Shown: one piece after another, positions 42,101 to 45,510 of the stretch | Position numbering within the stretch: position 1 is the stretch's first letter | How the letters are laid out: each line of letters opens with the position of its first letter | Assembly (NCBI GenBank): GCA_963576725.1 | Contig: OY755246.1 | Location: forward strand, 69,287,371-69,351,370 | DNA: 64,000 bases | Source: Azorinus chamasolen | Lineage: Eukaryota > Mollusca > Bivalvia > Cardiida > Solecurtidae | Reading direction: 5' to 3' | The notes under the pieces: model-generated | Told to the model about the DNA's origin: nothing | The model's input: the letters and a program-made list of their open reading frames with translations, nothing else | The model's database searches: none | Program-made: the position numbers and the translations under genes

Positions 42101-42625
42101 AAAATTTTACATACACCCTGTTCGGAAACGGTCTACCTAAAAAGCGACGCTAAGCGTCCGGAAGCAAAATACCAATTTAAAACACAATGTACTGTTTAAT
42201 TTACCAACTACATGCATAATTCTATTAAATTTGTGCACAATTCGTGTTGATTTGGGTACATAAACCAAAATGTCAAGTATTGGCAAGTAGCAACTAGCAA
42301 GTAGCAAATAACATGTAGCAAGTAGCAGATGTAAAGAAGCAACTGGCAAGTGTCTATTAGCAATTAGCAACTAGCAAGTGGCAAGTAGCATTTCGTGACC
42401 ATTATTCCATACTGTAACCACTATGCAGACGATTTCCGTACGGGTTAATGAGCTAGAAATCAGATAGGTTGATTCGTTGCATAAGGTCATACCAATAATT
42501 CCTGCGGTGTAAGAATCATCTACGCTTGACATTTTCCTTCCAATTGGATTTAGGTGATTCTTAATTAAAATGATTCGACGGATGGGAGATGGAGAATGCG
42601 ATAAACTCGTGAACAATCTGTGCAT
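67..42625 (-). CDS. FLAD1: FAD synthase (FLAD1), nine exons, C-terminal part beyond the left edge
   Basis: FAD synthase adenylates FMN with ATP to make FAD, in cytosol and mitochondria. Nine exons (42625-42493, 38144-38050, 37093-36970, 35395-35283, 26334-26194, 24879-24731, 20705-20617, 7818-7674, 147-67) join in phase with GT-AG borders and give 1070 coding nt, 356 full codons. Residues 1-31 are basic and Ser-rich with no acidic residue, like a mitochondrial presequence. Residues 45-290 are the MoCF/CinA-like domain, with GDEILKG at 47-53 and GGIGPTHDD at 105-113. A linker with PNAVEQ follows, then the PAPS-reductase-like domain begins with FNGGKD at 338-343. Order and motifs match animal FLAD1 end to end as I know it. 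The rest of the catalytic domain must lie left of base 67. Introns reach 12.8 kb and are filled with transposons. A cytosolic form could start at Met32 (42532). Confidence 0.95.
217..440. mobile_element. MITE family A copy, 3' part degraded
   Basis: Starts TTAACCCATTACC, has the family-A left arm (AAATAAAG...GAGCATTAACTAGAGAAAAGG type) and the ATTTATCACAAT stem. The right end runs into family-D-like sequence (AGGTGACAGCTTAATG). Confidence 0.6.
535..605 (+). repeat. DIRS-like left terminal repeat
   Basis: The outer 38 nt (535-572) match the ICR inverted. The inner 38 nt (568-605) match the right repeat inverted. A short palindrome CTCATATGAG sits at the overlap. Confidence 0.85.
881..1228 (+). 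CDS. DIRS-like ORF1, Gag-like or unknown, 115 codons
   Basis: It starts at the ATG at 881 and ends at TAG 1226-1228. The N-terminal 70 residues are Lys/Ser/Thr-rich. The C-terminal part ([20 protein letters not shown]) looks like a short coiled coil. No zinc knuckle is seen. A neighbouring frame stays open for about 25 codons after 1200, so a frameshift may have truncated it. Position just inside the left repeat fits ORF1 of a DIRS element, but there is no sequence proof. Confidence 0.45.
   Translation: MAEAMVPRGESLENREKVAQRAKPTDKSSGGSTEERPKTVKQKQTVLSAGVASKTATKSVTIPSTQTGFNKEALLILREMNSNVNKTNETVAELSKRVDALYEDEEWYCSETEIC
1630..1890 (+). repeat. Three tandem copies of a ~100-bp GC-richer unit inside the DIRS-like element
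   Basis: The motif CACGTGGTATCGGTG recurs near 1659, 1745 and 1821, each time followed by GACCGTTA and CGTGT, then by a TTTCGGTTT stretch. The overlapping open frames here are repeat artefacts. Confidence 0.75.
2666..3073 (+). CDS. Second ORF of the DIRS-like element, unknown, Tyr/Pro-rich
   Basis: Open from at least 2639, with first ATG at 2666 and stop at 3071-3073. The N-terminal half is rich in Tyr, Pro and His. The C-terminal half has [11 protein letters not shown] followed by a charged helix ([20 protein letters not shown]). I do not recognise a domain. It may be a remnant of a Gag-type protein joined across the deletion that removed the enzymatic genes. Confidence 0.35.
   Translation: MTSPHMSFPLTFSPSDYPPLPIPQPHYHYGYGFPVFSDPSGRSCYNPDMGYNYALPDYYDYEWQQYYEVRAMSAGNRNRASSPPPKVRFSDTKSELEKRTKTLEDGFAGLELKRNIKSKQQCCVSDRHYESSRMV
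3335..3456 (+). repeat. DIRS-like internal complementary region
   Basis: A 122-nt segment made of the reverse complement of the left tip (3335-3372) fused to the reverse complement of the right tip (3370-3456). This fusion equals the junction expected in a circular DNA intermediate and is the hallmark of DIRS elements. Confidence 0.88.
3579..3701 (+). repeat. DIRS-like right terminal repeat
   Basis: Bases 3579-3616 pair with the left repeat, and 3614-3700 pair with the ICR. It ends at GATT followed by host sequence TTATTGC. Confidence 0.85.
4181..4601. mobile_element. MITE family D, split by a family-B MITE
   Basis: TA-flanked ends: CAATAAAACCTCTCT at the left, AGAGGTTTTTACTG at the right. 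The interior matches the uninterrupted copies at 11644 and 39768. It is broken at CTGCTTAAAGC by the family-B copy 4258-4497. The TA sites and CAGTAAAACC-type ends suggest a pogo/Tc1-mariner relative. Confidence 0.8.
4258..4497. mobile_element. MITE family B inside family D
   Basis: Bounded by TTAA on both sides, with ends CTCTTTCCCTG and GGGAAAGGG. The centre is a hairpin (GACGGCTCCTCTAGGAGCCGTC). The host D sequence continues in register on either side, so TTAA is a true target duplication, as in piggyBac elements. Confidence 0.85.
5041..5167. repeat. Foldback palindrome, ~60-nt arms
   Basis: The outer pair is GGTTATAAAAC with GTTTTATAACC. The inner arms (GATTGGTCAGATTCTGAGC) meet at a two-base loop. 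Part of a foldback family related to 22621-22761 by flanking sequence (TTTGCAGTATAAT nearby). Confidence 0.85.
6965..7207. mobile_element. MITE with 24-bp perfect terminal inverted repeats inside the microsatellite
   Basis: Left 6965-6988 begins AATGGGTAGTTGTG and right 7184-7207 is its reverse complement. It contains the palindrome CTTGTGGGACTAGTCCCACA, three GGCCAGGTTAATG repeats and a short telomere-like tract. It interrupts the ACGG microsatellite of the surrounding element. Confidence 0.85.
7068..7087 (+). repeat. Telomere-like CCCTAA repeats
   Basis: Three and a half units of CTAACC, the complement of the TTAGGG telomere repeat of molluscs, internal to a MITE. Confidence 0.7.
7208..7292 (+). 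repeat. ACGG/ACAG microsatellite
   Basis: Tetranucleotide run of GACGGACAGACGG type that precedes the right end of the tandem-repeat element. Confidence 0.95.
7674..7818 (-). CDS. FLAD1: FLAD1 exon 8, interdomain linker
   Basis: Acceptor TTTTCTAG, donor GTACAT, 145 nt. It encodes [15 protein letters not shown] and then [16 protein letters not shown], the helix that leads into the FAD synthase domain. The intron before it is 12.8 kb. Confidence 0.92.
8195..9060 (+). repeat. 37-bp minisatellite with about 20 imperfect units
   Basis: The unit includes TTCAAGGGGCCAGTGAC then TAGATAAGAAGTGTACT. Units vary by point changes (GACGTAG or GACATAG) and some carry an extra GCAT. A family-D MITE copy lies among the early units (8290-8443). 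Confidence 0.92.
8290..8443. mobile_element. MITE family D, short copy
   Basis: TA-flanked CAGTAAAACCCCGCT at the left and GGGGTTCTACTG at the right. It has lost much of the left stem arm and sits inside the 37-bp minisatellite. Confidence 0.75.
9112..9287. mobile_element. MITE family D, diverged copy
   Basis: ATTAAAACCTCTCTAAAT at the left and ACATTTTACTG at the right, with the GGCAAGTGGCAGCTTAATGC and AAGCTGCTACCTGTC arms. Confidence 0.65.
9434..9692. mobile_element. MITE family B
   Basis: TTAACCCTTTCCCTCATA to GGGAAAGGGTTAA. The centre is a diverged hairpin (GACGGCTCCTATACAAGC). The right half has the usual TGAATATT stretch. Confidence 0.8.
9831..10053. mobile_element. MITE family A
   Basis: TTAACCCATTCCCTCATAGG to GGAGGAAATGGTTAA, about 220 bp, with the ATAAATA...TTATCACAAT stem. 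The central palindrome is partly lost. Confidence 0.8.
10215..10543 (+). mobile_element. Small Helentron-like element without a tandem array
   Basis: Left end has stem GTGTCTGTAAGACAC, then GATGCCCCC. Right end has GAGGGCATA followed by an A run, preceded by GACAGACAG-type sequence. Same end design as the larger elements but only one unit. Confidence 0.55.
10636..11076. mobile_element. Mariner-type MITE, 441 bp
   Basis: Perfect CAGGGTGTCCCAAAAAA at the left and its inverse TTTTTTGGGACACCCTG at the right, each flanked by TA. These ends and the TA duplication are characteristic of Tc1/mariner elements. No transposase ORF. Confidence 0.88.
11555..11597 (+). repeat. C-rich tract
   Basis: About 40 bases, nearly all C, broken by single G and T, followed by an A run. 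Capable of i-motif or, on the other strand, G-quadruplex folding. It is adjacent to a family-C hairpin (GTTTGGATCC arms, 11470-11535). Confidence 0.9.
11644..11808. mobile_element. MITE family D, right end missing
   Basis: CAGTAAAACTTCTCT at the left, then long arms (GCAGGTGGCTGCTTAAAGC and its inverse) around GCTCCCATAGGAGC. It gives the uninterrupted reference for the family-B insertion at 4258. Confidence 0.8.
13352..15282. mobile_element. MITE family A, split by a Helentron-like element
   Basis: The left part 13352-13408 starts TTAACCCTTTCCCTCATAGG and runs to AATCTACCA. It resumes at about 15110 with AAAAAAGAGCATTTGC and ends GGAAAGGGTTAA. Other copies read ACCGAAAAGGAGCATT across this point. 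Confidence 0.82.
13409..15109 (+). mobile_element. Helentron/pearl-like element, ~155-bp tandem array
   Basis: Left end ACAAGAGGGCCATGAGG, then GCGCTCACCTGAG. Seven to eight units of about 155 bp follow, with GGGCGGGGCCATTTTTG and AAGGTCTAGGCCTTACAG. Then comes a GGACAGACGGACG microsatellite and the right hairpin TTGAGCACTTTGTGCTCTGG with TGAGCTA. GCTCACC and GGTGAGC form subterminal inverted repeats. Inserted in the A run of a family-A MITE with no duplication. Confidence 0.75.
15637..15815. mobile_element. MITE family A joined to family-B-like sequence
   Basis: TTAACCCATTACCTCATAGG, then the family-A arms to GTAGAAAGGCGTATTTAT. After that it passes into a B-like hairpin segment (15840-16012) instead of a family-A end. 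Confidence 0.6.
16047..16295. mobile_element. MITE family B
   Basis: TTAATCCTTTCCCTCATA to CAGGGAAAGGGTTAA, with hairpin GATGGCTCCTAGAGGAGCC and a TGAATATTCATTAGG segment. Full length, about 249 bp. Confidence 0.85.
16696..17777. mobile_element. MITE family B, middle of three nested elements
   Basis: TTAACCCTTTCCCTGTTC on the left and ATGAGGGAAAGGGTTAA on the right. Split at GCCATTTTA by the element 16804-17636. Other B copies read GCCATTTTAGAAAG there. Confidence 0.83.
16804..17636 (+). mobile_element. Helentron/pearl-like element, innermost of three
   Basis: Left end ACAAGAGCACCGCTGTGC with TACGCCCGTC. Three tandem units of 160-175 bp follow (GCCGAGTCATTTTGGCC, AGAGAGCGGACAA). Then ACGG/ACAG microsatellite 17534-17594, then hairpin CGTCTGAAGACG and GGGCGTATA. 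It lies between A and A of the family-B MITE with no duplication. Confidence 0.78.
17923..18297 (+). repeat. 44-bp minisatellite grown from the right end of a family-D MITE
   Basis: About 8.5 units of GTCTGG-TTTAGAGAGGGGTTTTACTG-TACATGTA-type sequence with exact 44-bp spacing. The first unit is the right terminus of MITE D (ends 17948). Confidence 0.92.
19163..19316 (+). repeat. 83-bp direct duplication
   Basis: GCAACATACAATGTAGAAC to AATGGAAAAAAGAC occurs twice in tandem. The first copy has an extra GACTTGAGTAG repeat. Confidence 0.85.
19460..20568 (+). mobile_element. Helentron/pearl-like element, CAGATGTCCCCC family
   Basis: Left end ACAAAAACAGATGTCCCCC. Six to seven diverged units with AGAGTTATGGCCCTTGTA and CTCTTTCCAT follow, then GACAGACAGACAG. 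The right hairpin TCTCCCCCATATAAATATG leads to GGGGAGACATA. Open frames across it are repeat artefacts. Confidence 0.68.
20617..20705 (-). CDS. FLAD1: FLAD1 exon 7, end of MoCF domain
   Basis: Acceptor TTGCAG, donor G|GTCAGT, 89 nt. The first base completes Ser, then [10 protein letters not shown] follows. If the donor is not used, the frame stops shortly afterwards (TAG/TAA side at about 20588), so intron retention would give a MoCF-only protein. The phase join to exon 8 (Asp codon G|AT) is exact. Confidence 0.92.
20752..20966. mobile_element. MITE family C
   Basis: Ends AACTCTTTGCACGCTAGCA and TAGCATGCAAAGAGTT. The interior hairpin has CAGTTTGGATCCAGATGAG arms around CGCATTATGCG, plus a second hairpin with GCAGACGACAATTG. 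It lies 47 bp upstream of FLAD1 exon 7 in gene orientation. Fragments occur near 3756, 11470, 46000, 55760 and 63030-63200. Confidence 0.75.
21328..21620 (+). repeat. 60-bp tandem repeat, about five units
   Basis: The unit has GTTTGTTGATGTTCAAACA, then GCCAACCTCCAATCCACT and GACATTACCAATAATA. The 60-bp period is divisible by three, so it stays open in several frames, but there is no sign of real coding. Confidence 0.92.
22157..22616. mobile_element. DNA element with 16-bp perfect terminal inverted repeats
   Basis: TTATTATACTGCAAAG at 22157-22172 and its inverse at 22601-22616. Inside is GTACATGAGTTCATGTACCC and other inverted segments. The transposon family is not recognised. The same terminal motif occurs near 4970. 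Confidence 0.7.
22621..22761. repeat. 141-bp near-perfect palindrome
   Basis: GTTATACAGTTCTTTCCCAG at the left mirrors CTGGGAAAGAACTGTATAAC at the right. The arms run about 60 nt to a centre with CCTCGCCTAACGGCTCGGG. Confidence 0.9.
23073..23204. mobile_element. MITE family A, internal deletion
   Basis: TTAACCCTTTCCTCCATA to GAGGAACGGGTTAA, only 132 bp. The central palindrome and one arm are missing. Confidence 0.8.
23285..23523. mobile_element. MITE family A, diverged ends
   Basis: AACCCATTCCCACATA, family-A arms with AGAGCATTAGCTCC, then GCGTAGAAAGGTGTATTTATGG and GAAAGGGTT. The terminal TTAA is eroded. Confidence 0.65.
23930..24687 (+). mobile_element. Degraded Helentron-like element related to 13409-15109
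   Basis: About four diverged units with GGGGC(A/G)GGGCCAATTTTGACC and CAGAGGAGAAGATTTTCAAAG. A decayed GACGGAC segment follows, then right end TGAGTACAAAAGTGCTCTGG with TGAGCTA. The left end is not recognisable. It lies 44 bp from FLAD1 exon 6. Confidence 0.6.
24731..24879 (-). CDS. FLAD1: FLAD1 exon 6
   Basis: Acceptor TTTTCAG, donor GTAAGG, 149 nt (49 codons plus two bases). It encodes [19 protein letters not shown] and ends with LGSYPDFIN, matching the LGSYPDW stretch of vertebrate FLAD1. Confidence 0.94.
25170..25413 (+). repeat. 121-bp tandem duplication inside a family-B MITE
   Basis: Two almost identical blocks from AATATTCATGTAAGGAATA to TCTTACAATTCCATAAGCC. The rest of the B copy surrounds them. 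Confidence 0.88.
25639..25815. mobile_element. MITE family D, right end missing
   Basis: TA-flanked CAGTAAAACCCCTCT and arms GGTGGTAGCTTAATGCAGGA and inverse around GCTCCTATAGGAGC. Confidence 0.78.
26194..26334 (-). CDS. FLAD1: FLAD1 exon 5
   Basis: A 141-nt exon of 47 whole codons, acceptor TTCTAG and donor GTACAT. It encodes [10 protein letters not shown], then [17 protein letters not shown], the conserved strand and FPG(I/V)P loop of the MoCF domain. Confidence 0.93.
26456..26684. mobile_element. MITE family A, complete
   Basis: TTAACCCATTCCTCCATAGG to GGAGGAAAGGGTTAA, 229 bp. Near-perfect hairpin of AAACCATTGTGATAAATAG and AGCATTTGC around CTCCTATAGGAG. Shares its right TTAA with the next MITE. 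Confidence 0.88.
26681..26925. mobile_element. MITE family B abutting family A
   Basis: Begins at the same TTAA that ends the previous MITE (TTAACCCTTTCCATGTTC). Hairpin CAAACAGAGCAGACCC with GTCTACTCTGTTTG. The right end is eroded to AAGGGTTATTAA. Confidence 0.75.
27452..27680. mobile_element. MITE family A, inverted orientation
   Basis: TTAACCCTTTCCTCCTTT to GGAGGAATGGGTTAA, with GAGCATTTGCTCC and GGAGCAAATGCTC centre. Orientation is opposite to the 26456 copy. Confidence 0.87.
27841..28078. mobile_element. MITE family A
   Basis: TTAACCCTTTCCTCCATA to GGAGGAAAGGGTTAA. The hairpin is intact with a shortened centre (TCTCCATAGGAGC). An extra TTGAATTTCATT lies near the right end. Confidence 0.85.
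28178..28275 (+). mobile_element. Left-end fragment of a Helentron-like element
   Basis: ACAAGAGCTGTTCGCAGACA, then GCGTGCTCCACTTTC and an AAAGGGGAGATAACTA segment. No matching right end nearby. It abuts the truncated LINE. Confidence 0.45.
28952..30671 (+). mobile_element. Helentron/pearl-like element, copy 1 in the LINE (1720 bp)
   Basis: Left end ACAAGAGATGTTTGTAAAAC with GTATA and a run of 19 C. Eleven units of about 143-147 bp follow, each with GGTCATGGTGACCTTGACC. Then the ACCG microsatellite 30577-30626, then TATACCCCC and GGGGGGTATA. It lies between two A bases of the LINE with no target duplication. No ORF. Confidence 0.85.
31353..33047 (+). mobile_element. Helentron/pearl-like element, copy 2 in the LINE (1695 bp)
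   Basis: Same ends, same order of variant units and same microsatellite (ACCG, 32970-33002) as copy 1, with scattered point differences and a shorter C run and microsatellite. It cuts the LINE inside reverse transcriptase motif A, between A and A, with no duplication. Confidence 0.85.
34520..34985 (+). repeat. LINE 3' UTR with four 53-bp repeats
   Basis: Four units of ATAACAAACGTTTAAACTG plus TTGCAAGATTGAATCAA lie at about 34600-34802. AATAAACAATTTC follows near 34965. Right of it, family-A MITE sequence begins (CTTGAAACCATTGTG). Confidence 0.7.
34983..35147. mobile_element. MITE family A, right part
   Basis: From TTGAAACCATTGTGATAAAT to GGGAGGAATGGGTAA. The left part may be TTAACGCCTTCAGTAA at 28161-28177, which would make the LINE block an insertion in this MITE. 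Confidence 0.6.
35283..35395 (-). CDS. FLAD1: FLAD1 exon 4
   Basis: Acceptor ATTAG, donor GTATGT, 113 nt. It begins [15 protein letters not shown], matching the helix after the MoCF signature in FLAD1, and ends in phase 0 with LKMAK. Confidence 0.92.
36044..36293. mobile_element. MITE family B
   Basis: TTAACCCTTTCCTTCATA to GCAGGAAAGGGTTAA, 250 bp. Strong hairpin CAGACGGCTCCTATAGAAGC with its inverse. Confidence 0.87.
36970..37093 (-). CDS. FLAD1: FLAD1 exon 3, MoCF signature
   Basis: Acceptor ATTGTAG, donor G|GTAGGC, 124 nt (41 codons plus one base). It carries [17 protein letters not shown], the Gly-rich signature of the MoCF/CinA fold, preceded by [10 protein letters not shown]. Confidence 0.95.
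37169..37352. mobile_element. MITE family D, diverged
   Basis: CAGTAAAACCTCTCTTATTC left end, then two copies of TTTTGCCCTGCATTAAGCAA, and an eroded right end (GGTATTATTGTAG). It lies 76 bp upstream of FLAD1 exon 3 in gene orientation. Confidence 0.6.
37401..38039. mobile_element. MITE family B, split by a Helentron-like element
   Basis: TTAAACCCTTAACTTAATG and TTTCATGTATGAAA on the left. It resumes after 37939 with AAAATGACTTTGTGAATAT and ends GAAGGAAAAGATTAA. Confidence 0.65.
37436..37939 (+). mobile_element. Helentron-like element, about 500 bp
   Basis: Left end ACAAGATGTGTTTGTGAAAC with stem GTGTTTGTGAAACAC and TATGCTCCC. Three diverged units with TGACCTTTGACCTTGATG and AAGTTGCACATGCATGT follow, then GACAGAGCC, then TTGGGGCATA. 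The target is an A run of a family-B MITE. Confidence 0.72.
38050..38144 (-). CDS. FLAD1: FLAD1 exon 2, start of MoCF domain
   Basis: Acceptor TTTTCAG, donor GTAAAC. The 95 nt complete a Val codon and add 31 residues, with [18 protein letters not shown], the conserved opening of CinA/MoCF domains. It ends in phase 0 after VKVKK. Confidence 0.95.
39226..39453. mobile_element. MITE family A
   Basis: TTAACTCTTTCCTCCATA to GGAGGAACGGGTAA, with the full hairpin and a shortened centre. Confidence 0.83.
39488..39630 (+). repeat. 27-bp minisatellite, five units
   Basis: GAAGTTCATAGAAGAACAAA plus GATATTA repeats exactly. The open frame across it (period divisible by three) is not a gene. Confidence 0.93.
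39768..39971. mobile_element. MITE family D, complete
   Basis: TA-flanked CAGTAAAACCTCTCT and AGAGAGATTTTACTG, 204 bp. Long arms (AAAGCAAGGTGAAAGTAAAA) around CTCCTATAGGA. Good reference for the family. Confidence 0.88.
40210..40291 (+). mobile_element. Right-end fragment of a Helentron-like element
   Basis: GACAGACAAACAG, GATCACAAAAGCTCATCTG and GGTGTGCTAAAAG, comparable with the right end of the 13409 element. Confidence 0.5.
40990..41206 (+). mobile_element. Right part of a Helentron-like element
   Basis: One unit with GAAGGATGACCTTGACATG, then CAAACAAACAGACAGGG, then the right end TATGCCCCCCAGATCTGATC with GGGGGCATA. The left end is missing. Confidence 0.6.
42060..42400 (+). repeat. Degenerate CAAGTAGCAACTAG repeats
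   Basis: Scattered GCAAGTAGCA and GCAACTAGCAAGTGGCAA motifs lie at 42285-42400, with the inverse CTTGCCACTTGCTTG at 42069-42086. They abut the first FLAD1 exon on its intron side. Confidence 0.6.
42493..42625 (-). CDS. FLAD1: FLAD1 exon 1 with two possible start codons
   Basis: The first ATG (42625-42623) opens a leader of 31 residues rich in Arg, Lys, Ser and Ile. A second in-frame ATG (42532-42530) begins [13 protein letters not shown], which runs straight into the MoCF domain. The donor is G|GTATGA, leaving one base (phase 1). No splice acceptor is evident just upstream of the first ATG. Confidence 0.85.
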
Positions 42626-42860
42626 TTCAGGAACTTGACAGTTGACTTTCCGTTATAGTTTACGAACCCATGTTTGCAGTGAATTTAACAATGTTGTAAA
42701 TTTCACGGAGAGCCGAAGGGGTTTGTCTAAACTATGAACTTCTTCACCGCCGACCAATTACGGTAGGTCTGAAACACGAGAAATAGAAACAAAACACGGA
42801 ATGGAAATTTTAAATTCATTTCTGAGTCGATTTGAACCGGGTTTTTTCAAGCAACATGGT
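42626..42860 (-). promoter_or_regulatory. Probable FLAD1 5' UTR and promoter zone
   Basis: This is the sequence just upstream of the first FLAD1 ATG on the minus strand. It is less repeat-like than its surroundings and holds a CCAAT motif on the plus strand near 42755 (ATTGG on the gene strand). No TATA box is obvious. The assignment rests on position only. Confidence 0.35.
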
Positions 42861-43030
42861 TACAATAAGGCAATTTCGACTGAATTAGACCAAATAAAAC
42901 ACGATTTGTCAATAGACAACCATAAATCGCGTATTTACTAAAAAAAACCATTATGGGATAAATTAACAACCAACACGTTTTTTATTTTACTGCATACATG
43001 TTTCAAAAACAATGTACTGTTTAATTTACC

Positions 43031-43790
43031 AGCAAGAGATGTTTTTAACATATTCTAAAAAACCCCACACATTTCGCCTTCTAAATTACTTAAGCTGGAC
43101 CATTCATATTTGGTATGCAGATATCTGGGGCGAAGGCATTTCACTTGATACATGAAATCAGATCAAGGTCACTGTTTTGAAAACTTTGCCATTTTCAACA
43201 AACTTTAAAATTGCTATAACTTCTGAACTGCAAATGCTAGGCAATTCATCTTTGGTATATAGATGACTTTGGTAAAGGCCTTTCAGTTGATATAAAGATA
43301 TTTGAAATGAGTGCAAGGTCAAGGTCATTATTTTGACAAGTTGGCCATCATTGAAACACTTCAACATTTTGTCTTAACTTCTGAACCACATATGCTAGAC
43401 ATTCATTTATGATATGGAGATGGCCTTGGTGAAGGCCTTTCAGTTGATACAAGGATACATGAATGGGGTCAAGGTCAAGGTCACTATTTTGAAAACTTTG
43501 CTGTTTTTAACAAACTTGAACACTTCTGATCCACGGATGCTAGGCAATTCACCTTTGGAATTCAGATAGCTTTGGTAATTAAGGACCTAACAGATGACAA
43601 AGATACTTGAAGCAGGTCAAGGTCAATATTTTGAAACCTTGGCTGTCATTAAAAAAAATTATAACCTCTGAACTAAATATGCTAGACAATTTATATTTGG
43701 TATGCAGATAGCTTCCTCCACGTGTAATTAGTTTGACGTCATGAATTAACTGAAACACTGTTGAAGTGACATAAAAACCTATGTCAGTAA
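43031..43790 (+). mobile_element. Helentron-like element with AAGGTCAAGGTCA units, right end lost
   Basis: Left end CAAGAGATGTTTTTAACA. Four to five units of about 145 bp follow, with CAAGGTCAAGGTCA and CTTCTGAACTGC or similar, and GCTAGGCAATTCATC. The next element's left end follows directly at 43791. Confidence 0.55.
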
Positions 43791-44626
43791 ACAAGAGATG
43801 TCAGTCACATGACAAATGCCCCAAAAAATTGTACCCTGTGACTTTGACCTTTGACCCATGGACCAGGGAGTTGACACATCGTCTTTGTGTGGTGAACATT
43901 TGTGCCAGGTTCCTTTGAAATCCATTCACAGATAAACAAGTAATTGCACCCTATGGCCTTGACCTTTGACATATGGACCAGGGAGCTGAACGCGACATAT
44001 CGTCTTTGTCTGGTGAACATCTGTGCCAAGTTATATTGAAATCCATTGATAGATAAAGATGTTACTGACCAGACACAGAATTTGTGAAAAAGTGATTGTA
44101 TTCTGTGACCTTGACCTTTGACCCATGGACCAGGGAGTTGAAAGCGACACATCATCTTTGTCTGGTGAACATTTGTGCCAAATCATATTGAAATCCATTG
44201 ATATATAAAGAAGTTACAGACCGGACACGAAATTTGTGACGAAGTAATTGTACCCTGTGACCTTGACCTTTGACCTATGGACCTGGGAGTTGAAATCGGC
44301 ACATCGGCTTTGTGTGGTGAACATTTGTGCCAAGTTATATTGAAATCCATTGATAATGAAGTTACAGACCGGACACGAAATTTGTTACAAAGTTATTTTA
44401 CCCTGTGACCTTGACCTTTGACCCATGGACCTGGGAGTTGAACGCGACACATCGTCTTTGTGTGGTGAACATTTGTGGCAAGTTATATTGAAATCCATTG
44501 ATAGATGAAGAAGTTACAGACCAGACACGAATTAGGGACGGATGGAAGGACAGATGGATGGACGGACAGACGGACGGACGGAAGGACGGACAATGCAATT
44601 ACTATATGCCCGCCTTTGGGGGCATA
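43791..44626 (+). mobile_element. Helentron/pearl-like element, same family as 5.3-7.4 kb, short array
   Basis: Left end ACAAGAGATGTCAGTCACAT with AAATGCCCC. Four to five units of about 150 bp with GTGACCTTGACCTTTGACC follow, then a GACGGACAGACGGACGG microsatellite, then GGGGGCATA. The flanks are A runs. Confidence 0.78.
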
Positions 44627-44710
44627 AAAATCATAAGGTAAATTGTTAACATAAAAAATCTGGCTTTAATGCGGTTTCCACATTTTTTGCTTGTCCTATG
44701 AAAAACTTAA

Positions 44711-44820
44711 ATACTTAAACTGCTCTGATCTAATATTTCGACCACTAAGGGCCTTTGTCAAAGATTATCATGACAAAGGCCCTTAGTGGTCGAAATATTA
44801 GATCAGAGCAGTTTAAGTAT
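44711..44820. repeat. Perfect 50-bp inverted repeat with 10-base loop
   Basis: Bases 44711-44760 (ATACTTAAACTGCTCTGATC...) are the exact reverse complement of 44771-44820. A fragment of the 155-bp array family follows at 44868-45050. Confidence 0.92.
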
Positions 44821-45264
44821 TTATGTATTATATTAATTCCCTATTTTGGAATATTTACTTCACTATGAAAAACTGATAAGCCCTTGGGTGGGGCCATTTT
44901 TAGTCAGGGGGTCATAATGTGAACAATATTTAGTTCCCCATAGCCACTGATGCTTTGACAAAATTTGGTTTCAGAGATGTTGTTTGAAAATGTGGACGGA
45001 CACTGGACGAGGGACGGATCGTGGTCACAATTCTTCATCCCGAGCCTTTGGTTAAAAATCAGTTTTGCTTTGCTAGAGGAATATTCATTTAAGACATCAG
45101 ACATAAAGAAAATGAATTCAGTTCTTGTATTGTAAATATATGTGGAACTTTATTTCTATGGCATACAGTAGGGGATCAGAACTGTAGCATATGAACAAGC
45201 AGAGCAGATCCTGATCTGGGTCTTAATCTATTTGCAAAGGTTTAAAAAAAATTGAATTGTAGGC

Positions 45265-45510
45265 TTAACCCATTCCCTAATAGGCTATTTTTGGATTCAA
45301 CCACTTTAACTAAATCTACCGAAAAATGAGCATTAACTAGAGAAAAGGAAAAAATTGGAATTTTGTAGTTTGAAACCATTGAGAAACCATTGTGATAAAT
45401 AGAGCATTTGGTCCTATCCTATGGGAACAAATGCTCTATTTATCACAATGGTTTCAACAGGTGATTTTAACAGAGGCGTAGATAGGCGTATTTATGGAGG
45501 ATAGGGTTAA
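45265..45510. mobile_element. MITE family A
   Basis: TTAACCCATTCCCTAATAGG to GGAGGATAGGGTTAA, with a hairpin around TCCTATGGGA. A duplicated GAAACCATTG lies in the left arm. Confidence 0.83.
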
